This document shows, piece after piece, positions 8,617 through 17,234 of a DNA stretch of 64,000 nucleotides. The first letter of the stretch is position 1. Each line of letters opens with the position of its first letter. Below the pieces are notes generated by a model, which saw nothing but the letters and a program-made list of their open reading frames with translations, did no database searches and was not told the origin of the DNA. The stretch comes from DASSKP01 sp035695045 (lineage in GTDB: Bacteria; Actinomycetota; Actinomycetes; JAFAQI01): contig DASSEX010000086.1 of assembly GCA_035695045.1 (NCBI GenBank), forward strand, positions 23,325 to 87,324. The letters are read 5' to 3'. A program made the translations under genes and the position numbers.

Positions 8617-9079
8617 CTTCGGTGAGGGATGCGGCGAGGGTCGCGGCAAGGTCGTGGACCGCGTCGCGGGCCGCGGCGTCGGGTGCCCCGGTCAAGCTCA
8701 GGACCGGCGCGACAGCGCGCCACTGGAGACCCGTCGTGATCGACTCGATCGCGCGCACTGCGCCCGCCTGGTCGAGGTTGCCGTGCACGTACGCCGCGAA
8801 CGGCCGACCTCTTGTCGCTTCGAGGCACGGGTAGTACACCGTGTCGAAGAAATGCTTCAACGCGCCCGAGATGTACCCGATGTTGGCCGGCGTCCCGAGG
8901 AGGTAGCCGTCGGCCGTCAGCGCATCCACGGCACTCGCCGTCAAAGCCGGGCGTGTCACGACCTCGACCGGCTCGCCCAGCTCGGCGAGCGCAGGATCGC
9001 GGGCACCTGCAAGCGCGCTCTCGAGCAGCTCCTGCAAGGCCGGCGACGGCGTGTGGTGCACCACGAGAAGACGGGCCAT
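8612..9079 (-). CDS. flavodoxin-like / NAD(P)H-dependent FMN reductase family protein
   Basis: 155 residues of flavodoxin-like fold. The first strand and phosphate loop (LLVVHHTPSPALQELL), the central GYLLGTPANIGYISGALKHFFD segment and the AAYVHGNLD segment match flavin-binding reductases of the WrbA/flavodoxin type. It probably binds FMN in the cytosol; the substrate is unknown. Its stop lies within the hairpin shared with sppA. Confidence 0.8.
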   Translation of the reverse strand: MARLLVVHHTPSPALQELLESALAGARDPALAELGEPVEVVTRPALTASAVDALTADGYLLGTPANIGYISGALKHFFDTVYYPCLEATRGRPFAAYVHGNLDQAGAVRAIESITTGLQWRAVAPVLSLTGAPDAAARDAVHDLAATLAASLTEG

Positions 9080-9127
9080 TCGTCCAGTCTTGCGGACGCG
9101 ATCTGAAACCGAGGGTGCAGAACCGCA

Positions 9128-9763
9128 GTGAACCCGCCGAAGACATCAAGGATGAGCGACGAACGGTTTCCGCAGACGCTGGCCGCCGCCCAGCACGGCG
9201 ATGAGTCTGCGTTCACGGAGCTGTTCCGCGCGACCCAGCCGACGCTGCTGCGCTACCTCCGCGTCATCGCCAAGGACGAGGCCGACGACCTCGCTGCCGA
9301 CACCTGGGTCCAGGTGGTCCGCGGGCTCAGGTCGTTCAGCGGCGACGACCCCTCGGCGTTCCGCGCGTGGGTGCTGTCGATCGGCCGCCACCGCTGGCTC
9401 GACCTGCTCCGCAACCGCCGCCGCGGGCGCGAGCAGCCGATGGCCTCCGTCCCGGAACAGGCGGCGCCGTCCGATCCGGTCGAGTTCGTCCACGAACTGA
9501 TGAGCACCGAGGCCGCGATCCAGCTCATCCGGACGCTTCCCCGGGAGCAGGCCGAGGTCGTGATGCTGCGGTACGTCGCCGATCTCGACGTCAACCGGAC
9601 CGCGGAGATCCTGGGCAAGCAGCCCGGCGCGGTCCGGGTGCTGTCCCACCGCGGCCTGCACCGCCTGCGCGCGGCGCTGAACGACGTGCCCGGCCAGCGA
9701 AGGCAGGAGCCCACCGGCTCCTCTGCAGACGCCCCGCCGAGCACGAGCCCGGACCAGGTGTAA
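9128..9763 (+). CDS. ECF-type RNA polymerase sigma factor
   Basis: About 211 residues. Region 2 is seen as ESAFTELFRATQPTLLRYLR, then DEADDLAADTWVQVVRGL (2.2) and WVLSIGRHRWLDLLRNRRR (2.4). Region 4 is LPREQAEVVMLRYVADLDVNRTAEILGKQPGAVRVLSHRGLHRL in pieces. The start could be the GTG at 9128 or the ATG at 9152 (MSDERF). The next gene begins 32 bases past the stop and encodes a single-pass membrane protein, a common layout for an ECF factor and its membrane regulator. Confidence 0.93.
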   Translation: MNPPKTSRMSDERFPQTLAAAQHGDESAFTELFRATQPTLLRYLRVIAKDEADDLAADTWVQVVRGLRSFSGDDPSAFRAWVLSIGRHRWLDLLRNRRRGREQPMASVPEQAAPSDPVEFVHELMSTEAAIQLIRTLPREQAEVVMLRYVADLDVNRTAEILGKQPGAVRVLSHRGLHRLRAALNDVPGQRRQEPTGSSADAPPSTSPDQV

Positions 9764-9795
9764 CGCCCGATGCCCACGGAACGGTTACTCCAGTG

Positions 9796-10449
9796 ATGCT
9801 GACCGATCTCGAACCAGGCTCAGACCCGCGGCTTGCCGCGGTGTTCTCGGCTGCCAAGGCGCCCGCCGAGCTTCCCGTCCGCGGCGAGACAGCCGCGCTG
9901 GCGGCGTACCGGAAGCTCGAGGGCAAGTCATGGCTGCGCATGCGGCTCGGCGCCAGGCCGGCTCAGATGGTCGCCGCAACGTTGTTCGGCGGCTTCCTCG
10001 TCGCCGGCGGCGTCGCGACCGCGGCCGGCGGCTCGCTGCCGATCGTCGGCGCGCACCACGCCACCCATGCCCAGGCTCCGGCCGCGACGGCCGGCACCGA
10101 CAACACGGACGGCACGGACACCTCGAGCACCGGCGACGGGACGACCAGCCCGACCGACCTGACCGACACCGGCGGTCCGGGCACCGCAGGTCACCCGGCG
10201 ATCGTGGGCAGCGTGCAGAAGGGCATCGACACCTGCACCGCCGCGTCGAAGGGCATGTGCCAGGCCGGCCAGCACGGCAAGGCGCTCAGTGCGCACGACG
10301 CCCACGCTCCGACGCTGCCGTCCGCGGCGACGACGCACCGCTCGCCGCACGCGCCCATTCCCGGCGCCGCCGGACAGGCGCACCGGCCGCACCTCGCGTC
10401 CTCGCACGTCTCCTCGGCCCGGCTCCGTACGCCGCACATCCGGGGGTAG
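9796..10449 (+). CDS. single-pass membrane protein next to ECF sigma gene, possible anti-sigma
   Basis: 217 residues. A cytoplasmic N-terminal part of about 55 residues (including AAYRKLEGKSWLRMRLG) precedes one membrane segment (AQMVAATLFGGFLVAGGVAT), then a low-complexity Thr/Ala/Gly/His-rich region that would lie outside. GTG at 9793 and ATG at 9796 are both possible starts. No zinc-binding HxxxCxxC anti-sigma motif is present. Its role as a regulator of the adjacent sigma factor is inferred from position and topology only. Confidence 0.65.
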   Translation: MLTDLEPGSDPRLAAVFSAAKAPAELPVRGETAALAAYRKLEGKSWLRMRLGARPAQMVAATLFGGFLVAGGVATAAGGSLPIVGAHHATHAQAPAATAGTDNTDGTDTSSTGDGTTSPTDLTDTGGPGTAGHPAIVGSVQKGIDTCTAASKGMCQAGQHGKALSAHDAHAPTLPSAATTHRSPHAPIPGAAGQAHRPHLASSHVSSARLRTPHIRG

Positions 10450-10459
10450 AACGGCCGGC

Positions 10460-11176
10460 GTGACCCGCCACTCGCCGTTCCCGCCTGAGCCTGTCCGCGT
10501 CCCCGTGATGCGCCATCGCTGGGCGACGATCAGCTTCCTGCACTGGCCGTACCCTGCTGCCGAGATCCAGCGCCGGCTGCCGGCCGGGCTCGAAGTCGAG
10601 CCCTGGGACGGCCAGGCCTGGGTCGGGTTGGTGCCCTTCGAGATGACCGTGCGTCCGCCGGTCGGTCCGGGAGCCGCCCGCTTCCCGGAGACCAACGTGC
10701 GGACCTACGTCGTGGGTCCGGACGGCCGCCCCGGCGTCTACTTCTTCTCGCTCGACGCAGCCAGCGCGTCCGCGGTGACGACCGCCCGAGCGACCTGGCG
10801 GCTGCCGTACTTCCTGGCCCGGATGGCTGTCGAGCGGACCGGCGGCGCAGTGCGATACCGCTCGGAGCGTCGCCGGCCGGGTCCGGCCGGCGCGGGACAT
10901 GACGTCACCGTCCTGCCGGGCCAGCCGATCGCGCATCCGGACGAGTTCACCCACTACCTCACGGCGCGGTTCACCCTCTGGAACACAGTGGCCGGCGCGG
11001 TGATGCGCACGCAGGCGGACCATCCGCCCTGGGAGCTGCAGCGCGCCGAGGTCCGCGGGCTTCGCGAAGACCTGCTCGCCGCGGCCGGTCTCCCCGCGCC
11101 GGTCGGCGACCCACGAGTGCACTTCTCCGCGGGTGTCGACGTGCGTATCGGCGCGCCGCGCCGGGTCAGCCGCTGA
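10460..11176 (+). CDS. DUF2071 (YqjF-like) family protein
   Basis: 238 residues from a GTG start 10 bases after the preceding gene's stop. The N-terminal MRHRWATISFLHWPYP, LPAGLEVEPWDGQAWVGLVPF and the NVRTYV segment are the hallmarks of DUF2071, a family of unknown biochemical function with an acetoacetate-decarboxylase-like fold. The TAGAAC hexamer 7 bases upstream is a weak -10 candidate; otherwise it would be read through from the sigma-factor unit. Confidence 0.85.
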   Translation: MTRHSPFPPEPVRVPVMRHRWATISFLHWPYPAAEIQRRLPAGLEVEPWDGQAWVGLVPFEMTVRPPVGPGAARFPETNVRTYVVGPDGRPGVYFFSLDAASASAVTTARATWRLPYFLARMAVERTGGAVRYRSERRRPGPAGAGHDVTVLPGQPIAHPDEFTHYLTARFTLWNTVAGAVMRTQADHPPWELQRAEVRGLREDLLAAAGLPAPVGDPRVHFSAGVDVRIGAPRRVSR

Positions 11177-11204
11177 CCCGACTCGGTCCTGACAGGATGC
11201 CGCG

Positions 11205-12002
11205 GTGCGTCGGCGGCGATGGTTCGTGGCGGTGGCCGTCGCTCTCGTCGTCGCCGTCGGGGTCACCATCGGCGTCCGCTCGCTGCTGCACGAGGTCAAC
11301 CCGCCTCCCCCCGCCTGCCGGGTGGGCAACGGCCCCGAGGCGCTGTATCTGGACACCGAGCAGGCGGCCAACGCGACGACGATCACCGCCGTCGCGCACC
11401 GCATGGGGCTGCCCAACCACGCCGTGACGGTCGCGATCGCGACCGTGCTGCAGGAGTCGAAGATGCACAACCTGCCGTACGGCGACCGTGACTCACTCGG
11501 TCTGTTCCAGCAGCGGCCCAGCCAGGGCTGGGGCACGCCTGCCCAGCTGCTGACCCCGGCGTTCGCGGCGCAGGCGTTCTACCGGCATCTGGTGAGGGTC
11601 GACGGCTGGGAGCGACTGCCGGTCGCGCTGGCGGCGCAGGACGTCCAGCACAGCGCCGACGGGTCCGGCTACGAAGCCTGGGTGGAGGAGGCACGCGCGA
11701 TCGCCCGGGCGTTGACGGGAGAGGTGACCGGTCAGTTCTCCTGCCGGTTCTCGAGCGGCGGCCGACCGGCTCCGCGACGGCTGTCCCGGCTCGCCGGCCT
11801 CGAGCTCGGCCGGGGCGCCTTGACCGCCTCAGGCACTGCCGCCGACGACTGGCTCGCCGCCCAGTGGCTGGTCGGCCATGCCTACCAGCTGGGCCTGCAG
11901 TCGGTGACCGTCCGCGGCGAGCGGTGGCAAAGCGGCGACTTCGGCTGGACGCGCGACAGCGCCGCCGGCGACCGTCCGGCGTGGGTGCTGAGCCGCCGCT
12001 AG
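11205..12002 (+). CDS. membrane-anchored or secreted lysozyme-like protein
   Basis: 265 residues. Arg-rich N-terminus, one hydrophobic segment (about 6-25), then an extracytoplasmic domain. The stretch ATVLQESKMHNLPYGDRDSLGLFQQRPS resembles the catalytic-Glu region of lysozyme-like/transglycosylase folds, with Glu in QESKM and the SLGLFQQ segment. It may cleave or bind peptidoglycan, but activity is not established for this actinobacterial group. CAGGAT ends 6 bases before the GTG. The stop TAG shares a CTAG palindrome with the convergent rbpA stop. Confidence 0.75.
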   Translation: MRRRRWFVAVAVALVVAVGVTIGVRSLLHEVNPPPPACRVGNGPEALYLDTEQAANATTITAVAHRMGLPNHAVTVAIATVLQESKMHNLPYGDRDSLGLFQQRPSQGWGTPAQLLTPAFAAQAFYRHLVRVDGWERLPVALAAQDVQHSADGSGYEAWVEEARAIARALTGEVTGQFSCRFSSGGRPAPRRLSRLAGLELGRGALTASGTAADDWLAAQWLVGHAYQLGLQSVTVRGERWQSGDFGWTRDSAAGDRPAWVLSRR

Positions 12003-12367
12003 CGGCTCTTGCGCGTCGCCTCGCGGCGCGCGGCGAGCGTCTCGAGCGCCTCGGCGAGCAGCTTCTCGCCCTCAGCGGGTGTGCGCCGCATCATGAGGAA
12101 CTCGTACGGCGTCTTGTGCGCCGCGCCCGCCATCCGCAGCGGCGCGGGCGGCGCGTCGCGGTCGACACCCGCAGGCTGGCCGCAGACGTGGCACTCCCAC
12201 GAGTCGGGGACCTCGACGTCGGCCGCGAAGTGCGGCCGGCTCTCGTGCCGCGCATCGCACCAGTACGACACGACCCGACGTGGTTCGACGGGGCCGCCCC
12301 GATCGACCTGGCTACCGACCGCTCCCCCGAGCCGGCCGCCACGAAGCGTCGTTCTGCGCGAACCCAT
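11999..12367 (-). CDS. rbpA: RNA polymerase-binding protein RbpA
   Basis: 122 residues, the family length. The N-terminal LRGGRLGGAV, central DVEVPDSWECHVCG and C-terminal KTPYEFLMMRRTPAEGEKLLAEAL match RbpA: core-binding tail, zinc-ribbon-like RbpA core domain and sigma-interaction domain. Cysteines in SYWC and CHVC could hold zinc. RbpA stabilises the sigma/RNA polymerase open complex in Actinomycetota. GAGGAGA lies 5 bases before the ATG. The stop overlaps the convergent gene by four bases (CTAG). Confidence 0.93.
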   Translation of the reverse strand: MGSRRTTLRGGRLGGAVGSQVDRGGPVEPRRVVSYWCDARHESRPHFAADVEVPDSWECHVCGQPAGVDRDAPPAPLRMAGAAHKTPYEFLMMRRTPAEGEKLLAEALETLAARREATRKSR

Positions 12368-12507
12368 GGATGTCTCCTCGTGCGTGATGCGCGGGCGATT
12401 GGCACATGACCGCGGCGGACAGCGCGCGACCGCGGATCTCCTGTACGACGGTACCTGCTGTCGCGCCGCTGCGCTCGCAGACGGCGCCCCGAGTTCGGTG
12501 ATCTCGC

Positions 12508-13335
12508 CTAGAGAAACGCCCGTCCGGACGCTTCGTCCGGCGGCGGCAACGGATCGGTCTCCGTCGGCGGCACCGCGTCGGAGATGAACCTCGTGAGCGC
12601 CTCTCCTGCCAGGGTGCGGCCACGCACGGGGGCGGACGCCGCTCGGCGCGCCACGCGCAGCGCCGGCAGCGGCATCCGGGCCGCCGCGAGAACACAGTTA
12701 CCGGACCGCCGGCCGCGCAGCGTCGTCGGCTCGGCGAGAAGCAGCACGTCGTCGAACGCCACGCGCAGGGCGGCGAGCACCGGACGGACGATGTCGAACG
12801 GCACCATGTCCGACACGTTCAGGAGCAGGAGGCCGCCCGGCGCGAGGGCCCGCCGCATCGAGGCGATGCCGTCGATCGTCAACGTGGAGGTCACGGCGCG
12901 CGGGCCGTCGTACAGGTCCCAGATGAGGAGGTCGGTGCTGCCGGACCGGGTCGCCTCGAGCTGCTCCGCGGCGTCGGCGACCACCACGGTCGTGGTCTCC
13001 ACGGCACCGAGCGGCGCGACGGCCGCCAGCACGTCGGGGTCCGACTCCACGACGACCTGACGCGAGCCCGGCCGGGTGACCGCAACCCACCGGGGCATGG
13101 CCATGGCGCCGCCGCCGAGATGCAGCGAACGCAGCGGCTGCGGCCGCGGATGCACGACGTCGATGACGATCGCCATGTGCTGCATGTACTCGAACTCGAG
13201 GTGCGTCGCGTCCTCGGTGTCGACGTAGGACTGCTCGACGCCGTCGACGAGCAGCACCCACCCGGTCGGACGGTCGAGGTCACGAAGCAGCTCGACCGGA
13301 CGGCGAATCCGCCGCGGCCTCTGCGCTCGGCTCAC
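12508..13335 (-). CDS. spermidine synthase-like methyltransferase-fold protein
   Basis: 275 residues. WVLLVDGVEQSYVD, LEFEYMQHMAIVID, LHLGGGAMAMPRW (glycine-rich nucleotide loop) and DLLIWDLYDG follow the plan of polyamine aminopropyltransferases and their orphan homologues. The GTG start overlaps the stop of the upstream EamA gene (GTGA), so the two are translationally coupled. The catalytic Asp pair of true spermidine synthases is not clearly kept, so the product is uncertain. Confidence 0.82.
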   Translation of the reverse strand: MSRAQRPRRIRRPVELLRDLDRPTGWVLLVDGVEQSYVDTEDATHLEFEYMQHMAIVIDVVHPRPQPLRSLHLGGGAMAMPRWVAVTRPGSRQVVVESDPDVLAAVAPLGAVETTTVVVADAAEQLEATRSGSTDLLIWDLYDGPRAVTSTLTIDGIASMRRALAPGGLLLLNVSDMVPFDIVRPVLAALRVAFDDVLLLAEPTTLRGRRSGNCVLAAARMPLPALRVARRAASAPVRGRTLAGEALTRFISDAVPPTETDPLPPPDEASGRAFL

Positions 13336-14222
13336 GGCGACACCAGCTCGGGCGGCGTCGCGGCGGGGTCGATCGGAACGTCCTCGGCGTCCGTCCTTCG
13401 GGTCGCCCCGACGGAGGCGGCGACGACGCAACCGACCGCGATCCACTCCGCGACACGCAGGTGTTCACCGAGGAAGAGCAGTCCCGACGCGGCGGCGAAC
13501 GCCGGTTCGAGCGACATCAACACACCGAACACCGACGCACGCAGGCGACGCAACGCGTAGAGCTCCAACGAGTACGGCAACGCCGACGACAGCAGCGCGA
13601 CGACGAGACCGCGCCACAGCACCGAGCCGTCGAGAAGACGCCCTCCCGCCGAGACCAGCCCGACCGGCAACAAGGCGATCGTGCCGGCGACGAGCGCGAT
13701 GGTCAGCCCGGCGGCGCCGGGGAAGACGCGGCCGACGCGTTGTGACAGCAGGATGTACGCCGCCCAGAACCCGCCGGCGACGAAGGCGAGCACGACACCG
13801 AGTGCGTCGAGATGCCCGCCGCTGTCGCCCGTCAGCAGTATGACGCCGACTGCGGCGAGCGCGACCCAGAGCAGGTCCAGGAGCCGCCGCGATCCCCCGA
13901 TGGCGACAGCAAGCGGGCCGACGAACTCGAACGTCACCGCGAGTCCCAGCGGGATGCGGTCGAGGGCGTAGTAGAAGGTCGCGTTCATCGCCGCGAGGAC
14001 AAGGCCGAACGCCACCGCCAGAGCGAGATCGGAGCGTCGACGGCTGACGACGCGCGGTCGGGCGACCGCGAGGAGGAGCACGGCAGCGATACCGATGCGC
14101 AACAGCACGGCGCCACCCGGTCCCGCATCGGGGAACAGGTCCTTCGCGACGGCGGCACCGCTCTGCACGCTCGCGACCGCTGCCAAGACGAGCAGCGGCG
14201 CGGGCGCGGTCCGGCGGGGCAT
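13332..14222 (-). CDS. EamA family transporter (RhtA-like)
   Basis: 296 residues with ten predicted membrane segments in two EamA repeats, for example TFYYALDRIPLGLAVTFEF in the first and LPYSLELYALRRLRASVFG in the second. The family exports amino acids and other metabolites; RhtA-type members export threonine and homoserine. Coupling to the spermidine-synthase-like gene suggests the pair handles one metabolite (inference). It is divergent from the nucleosidase gene 55 bases away. Confidence 0.9.
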   Translation of the reverse strand: MPRRTAPAPLLVLAAVASVQSGAAVAKDLFPDAGPGGAVLLRIGIAAVLLLAVARPRVVSRRRSDLALAVAFGLVLAAMNATFYYALDRIPLGLAVTFEFVGPLAVAIGGSRRLLDLLWVALAAVGVILLTGDSGGHLDALGVVLAFVAGGFWAAYILLSQRVGRVFPGAAGLTIALVAGTIALLPVGLVSAGGRLLDGSVLWRGLVVALLSSALPYSLELYALRRLRASVFGVLMSLEPAFAAASGLLFLGEHLRVAEWIAVGCVVAASVGATRRTDAEDVPIDPAATPPELVSP

Positions 14223-14277
14223 GCCTCCATCGTCGCCTGTCGCGACCGCTTGCCTCGACCGGGTTACCGTCGCGTCC

Positions 14278-14856
14278 GTGAACGTCCTCGTCGTCGCGGC
14301 GCTCAGTGAAGAGGTCGCCTACGTCACCGGCCGCGACGTGCTCGTCACCGGAGTCGGCAAGGCACGAGCCGCGGCCGCACTTGCGCGGCGCCTCGCCACC
14401 GGCCCGTCACCCGATCTGGTCGTCAACGTGGGAACGGCAGGCTCGCTGTCACCGGAGGTCCACGGCGTGGTCGAGGTCGGCTTCATCACGCAGCACGACT
14501 TTCCTTACGACGGCATCGAGGCGCTCGTGGGGGCGCCCGTCGACCGCGGCTACGCACTGCATCCCGGGACACCGCCGACCGCGATGCAGCACCTGCCGGT
14601 CGGCGTGCCGACCGTCGCGACGGGTGACCTGTTCGTCGCAGATGTCGAAGCCGCGCGTCGAATCGCGGGCGCCGGCGTACATCTGGTCGACATGGAGGCG
14701 TTCGCCTACGCCACGGCATGTGCGGACGCTGCGGTGCCGATGCGATGCGTCAAGGCGGTCTCCGACGCCGCGGATGCCGACGCGAGCGACAGCTGGCTCG
14801 ACACGATCGACGCCTGCGCTCGGGTCCTCGCCGACTGGCTCGCCGCAGAGCTATGA
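14278..14856 (+). CDS. MTA/SAH nucleosidase-like (PNP/UDP family) protein
   Basis: 192 residues. LVTGVGKARAAAAL, VVNVGTAGSL and the conserved HLVDMEAFAYA (Met-Glu ribose-binding) and SDAAD (catalytic Asp) segments mark the nucleoside phosphorylase/MTA-SAH nucleosidase fold. It likely cleaves the N-glycosidic bond of a purine nucleoside such as 5'-methylthioadenosine. It is shorter than E. coli Pfs (232 aa). GTG start; TACCGT ends 7 bases upstream, consistent with a leaderless message. Confidence 0.87.
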   Translation: MNVLVVAALSEEVAYVTGRDVLVTGVGKARAAAALARRLATGPSPDLVVNVGTAGSLSPEVHGVVEVGFITQHDFPYDGIEALVGAPVDRGYALHPGTPPTAMQHLPVGVPTVATGDLFVADVEAARRIAGAGVHLVDMEAFAYATACADAAVPMRCVKAVSDAADADASDSWLDTIDACARVLADWLAAEL

Positions 14857-14933
14857 GCCAGATGGAACAACGCGGTCTGCTCGCCTGACCCCTCACCAGG
14901 GATTGGCGGCGCCTGCCCGGGTACGCAGGATCA

Positions 14934-15134
14934 GTGGCTCCAACCCCTATGTGGCTGCCTCGCAGTCTCCTGACGATGGCCGCGGGTGCCGTTCTCGCAC
15001 TCGCCGTAACCGTGCACAACAGCGCGATCGACATCCAGACGACCGGCGGGATCCTCGTCTGGGTGGGATTGCTCGACCTGCTGGTCAACGTGGGCCTCGT
15101 GCTCTACCGCCGGCGCATCAACAGTCGCTACTGA
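14934..15134 (+). CDS. small two-helix membrane protein, DUF6458-like
   Basis: 66 residues from GTG 14934 (an ATG at 14949 is also possible). Two hydrophobic helices (LLTMAAGAVLALAVTV and GGILVWVGLLDLLVNVGLVL) separated by a short polar loop and followed by a basic tail YRRRINSRY. The pattern is that of DUF6458, common in actinobacteria and of unknown function. It is convergent with the DUF5522 gene, 23 bases between stops. Confidence 0.72.
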   Translation: MAPTPMWLPRSLLTMAAGAVLALAVTVHNSAIDIQTTGGILVWVGLLDLLVNVGLVLYRRRINSRY

Positions 15135-15157
15135 GCGCCGCCGACGTGGATCGGCTC

Positions 15158-15391
15158 CTACCTGACGTAGGGGCAGTGACGACATCCCCGCTCGCAGCAC
15201 GTGCCCCGGTCGGCGAGGAACTTCGCCGTCAGGACGAACAGCCCGGACTCGGGGTCAACGTAGCCGGCTTCGCCTCGCTCGATCGCGTCCGCGTGGGCGG
15301 CCATGACCTCCGACCGGCGCCTTGCGTTCGCCGGGAGGCGACCAGCCGCAGGCTGCGTCAGCGGCCTCGGCGCCAAGGGCAGTTCGCGCAC
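15158..15391 (-). CDS. DUF5522 small cysteine-rich protein
   Basis: 77 residues. The C-terminal half carries YVDPESGLFVLTAKFL and then CCERGCRHCPY, the signature of the DUF5522 family. The four clustered cysteines and one His could bind metal. Function unknown. Confidence 0.82.
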   Translation of the reverse strand: MRELPLAPRPLTQPAAGRLPANARRRSEVMAAHADAIERGEAGYVDPESGLFVLTAKFLADRGTCCERGCRHCPYVR

Positions 15392-15517
15392 CCGGCCAGG
15401 CTACGTAGCAGCGGGCTGTTGGCGGTTCTTGCCCCGCAGCGACGAGCACTGTTGGCAACTGGCTGCGCAGCGTGTCGAACTGCTCGATGCTTGACCAGCG
15501 GGATCGGGGAGGCGCCG

Positions 15518-15859
15518 GTGTTCAGACGGGGAAAGCGGACACTCGCGATGGCGCCTGTTGTGCCCTTGCCGACGGGAAACGTGATGCTCGTGACCGCCTG
15601 CGAGCCCGACCTGGGCGTGGCCGTCCCCAGTCAGCGCGAGGCCGCCGGTGGCGCCGCTCTGCCCGAGACCGAGGTCGGGCCGGATGGGGCTTCGATCGGC
15701 TGGTCCATCCGTCACTCCGACGGTGAGATCGTCCGCTCCAACATCGCAACGCGGGCGGACGCTTCGAGGCTGCTCGGCAGCCTCGCCGCTCACGGGGTGG
15801 CCCTTCCACTTGTCGTCCATGCCCCCGACGGTCGACCGATAGGCGAGCGACTCGGTTAG
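15518..15859 (+). CDS. hypothetical protein upstream of methyltransferase
   Basis: 113 residues from a GTG at 15518, chosen because GGGGAGG ends 5 bases upstream; an ATG at 15548 is the alternative. No domain recognised. Internal features are a beta-rich middle (SIGWSIRHSDGEIVRSNI) and a C-terminal VVHAPDGRPIGERLG. The next gene starts 4 bases after its stop, which suggests a two-gene unit. Codon third positions are strongly G/C as in the neighbours. Confidence 0.5.
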   Translation: MFRRGKRTLAMAPVVPLPTGNVMLVTACEPDLGVAVPSQREAAGGAALPETEVGPDGASIGWSIRHSDGEIVRSNIATRADASRLLGSLAAHGVALPLVVHAPDGRPIGERLG

Positions 15860-15862
15860 ACC

Positions 15863-16660
15863 GTGGTCGATAAGGAACTCCAGCAGCCCCACGAGCTCCG
15901 TTCGGTGGCGGAGGCATTCGGGGCTGAGCCCGAACGCTATGACCGCGCGCGACCGCGGTATCCCGACGAGCTCCTCGAGCGCATCCTCAGTGGACTTCCG
16001 GGGCGACGCGTGCTCGACGTGGGCACTGGCACCGGCATCCTGGCGCGGCAGCTGCAAGCCCTGGGCTGCGACGTCCTCGGTGTCGATCCGGACCCGCGTA
16101 TGGCGGAGTTCGCACGCCGGTCGGGAGTCGAGGTCGACGTGGCGACGTTCGAGGCATGGGATGCGGCTGGGCGAACGTTCGATGCGCTGGTATCCGGTCA
16201 AAGCTGGCACTGGGTCGACCCGATCGTTGGCGCGGCGAGAGCTGCACACGTGCTGCGACCGTCCGGGCGGCTCGCGGTGTTCTGGAACACCGGGACCCCT
16301 TCCGAAGGCCTCAACGCACCATTCATGGACGTCTATCGGCGGGTGCTTCCCGCTGCGCTCGTGGACAGGTTGACACCGGAGGCGATCGACGCGACGTACG
16401 CGTCGCTGTGCCTCAGAGCAGAGGACGGGATACGCGCTGCCGGCGCGTTCGGCGAACCCGAGCAGTGGCGATTCGAGTGGCGGCAGGTCTACACACGCGA
16501 TGCGTGGCTCGATGCGCTCGCGACCAGCGGCAACGCGGTGCCTGAGGATCGGCTCGGCGAACTGATGGAAGGAATCGGCGCGGCCATCGACGTCGTCGGC
16601 GGCAGCTTCACGATGGGCTATCTCACCGTGGCCGTCACTGCCCTCCGCGTCAGCAGTTGA
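15863..16660 (+). CDS. class I SAM-dependent methyltransferase
   Basis: 265 residues from GTG. The SAM-binding motif I is VLDVGTGTGILARQL near residue 50, followed by the acidic loop GVDPDPRM and the SGQSWHWVDP segment seen in the YcgJ/UbiE-like group. It methylates an unknown small molecule. It follows the short hypothetical gene by 4 bases. Confidence 0.88.
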   Translation: MVDKELQQPHELRSVAEAFGAEPERYDRARPRYPDELLERILSGLPGRRVLDVGTGTGILARQLQALGCDVLGVDPDPRMAEFARRSGVEVDVATFEAWDAAGRTFDALVSGQSWHWVDPIVGAARAAHVLRPSGRLAVFWNTGTPSEGLNAPFMDVYRRVLPAALVDRLTPEAIDATYASLCLRAEDGIRAAGAFGEPEQWRFEWRQVYTRDAWLDALATSGNAVPEDRLGELMEGIGAAIDVVGGSFTMGYLTVAVTALRVSS

Positions 16661-16832
16661 GGCCGCCGGCGCACTCGACTGCATCCGCATACGGCAAAGC
16701 GCGAGTCGCTCCGGCGCATGCCCACGGTCCTCCGGGACCAGCCGGCGCCCGATCGTCCACGCAGTTCGCGTGACCATCGAGCGCAGTGGAACGGCGCTTC
16801 CTCTGCCGGAAGCTTTGAGGCAGGCTCGTCGC

Positions 16833-17234
16833 GTGAGCCTTGATCAGCGACTGAGTTATCTGACCCTCGGCGCCCACAGCATGACGACGCTGCGTTCGTT
16901 CTACGCCGCGCTCGGCTGGATTGAACGGCCCGGCTCGAACGACGAGTTCACTACCTACGACATGGGGACCGCAGTGCTGGCCCTCTACCCGCTCGCCCTG
17001 CTGACGCGAGAGGCTGCGCCCGGCGAGGTGCTCCCTGGCACAGTTTGGAACGGCGTCACCCTCGGCATCAACGTCGCCACCAGGGACGCCGTAGACGCCG
17101 CGTTCGCGACCGCCGTCTCCGCCGGCGCATCCCCGGTCGCGAGCCCGATAGATCGCGAGTGGGGTGGCTACTCCGGCTACATCGCCGATCCGGAGGGCAA
17201 CCGATGGGAAATCACCTGGGCGCCAGGCGCGTAG
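16833..17234 (+). CDS. VOC family (glyoxalase-like) protein
   Basis: 133 residues from a GTG at 16833, which begins right at the first beta strand (LSYLTLGAHSM). FYAALGW, the second half and the C-terminal GYSGYIADPEGNRWEITWAP are the usual VOC signature, with Glu as a likely metal ligand. A longer reading from 16770 adds only poorly conserved sequence. The 3' end overlaps the convergent SRPBCC gene by 23 bases. Confidence 0.85.
   Translation: MSLDQRLSYLTLGAHSMTTLRSFYAALGWIERPGSNDEFTTYDMGTAVLALYPLALLTREAAPGEVLPGTVWNGVTLGINVATRDAVDAAFATAVSAGASPVASPIDREWGGYSGYIADPEGNRWEITWAPGA

Noticed and set aside
15401..16777. 458-codon minus-strand frame over the methyltransferase gene
   Set aside because: No domain resemblance; the plus-strand methyltransferase is clear.
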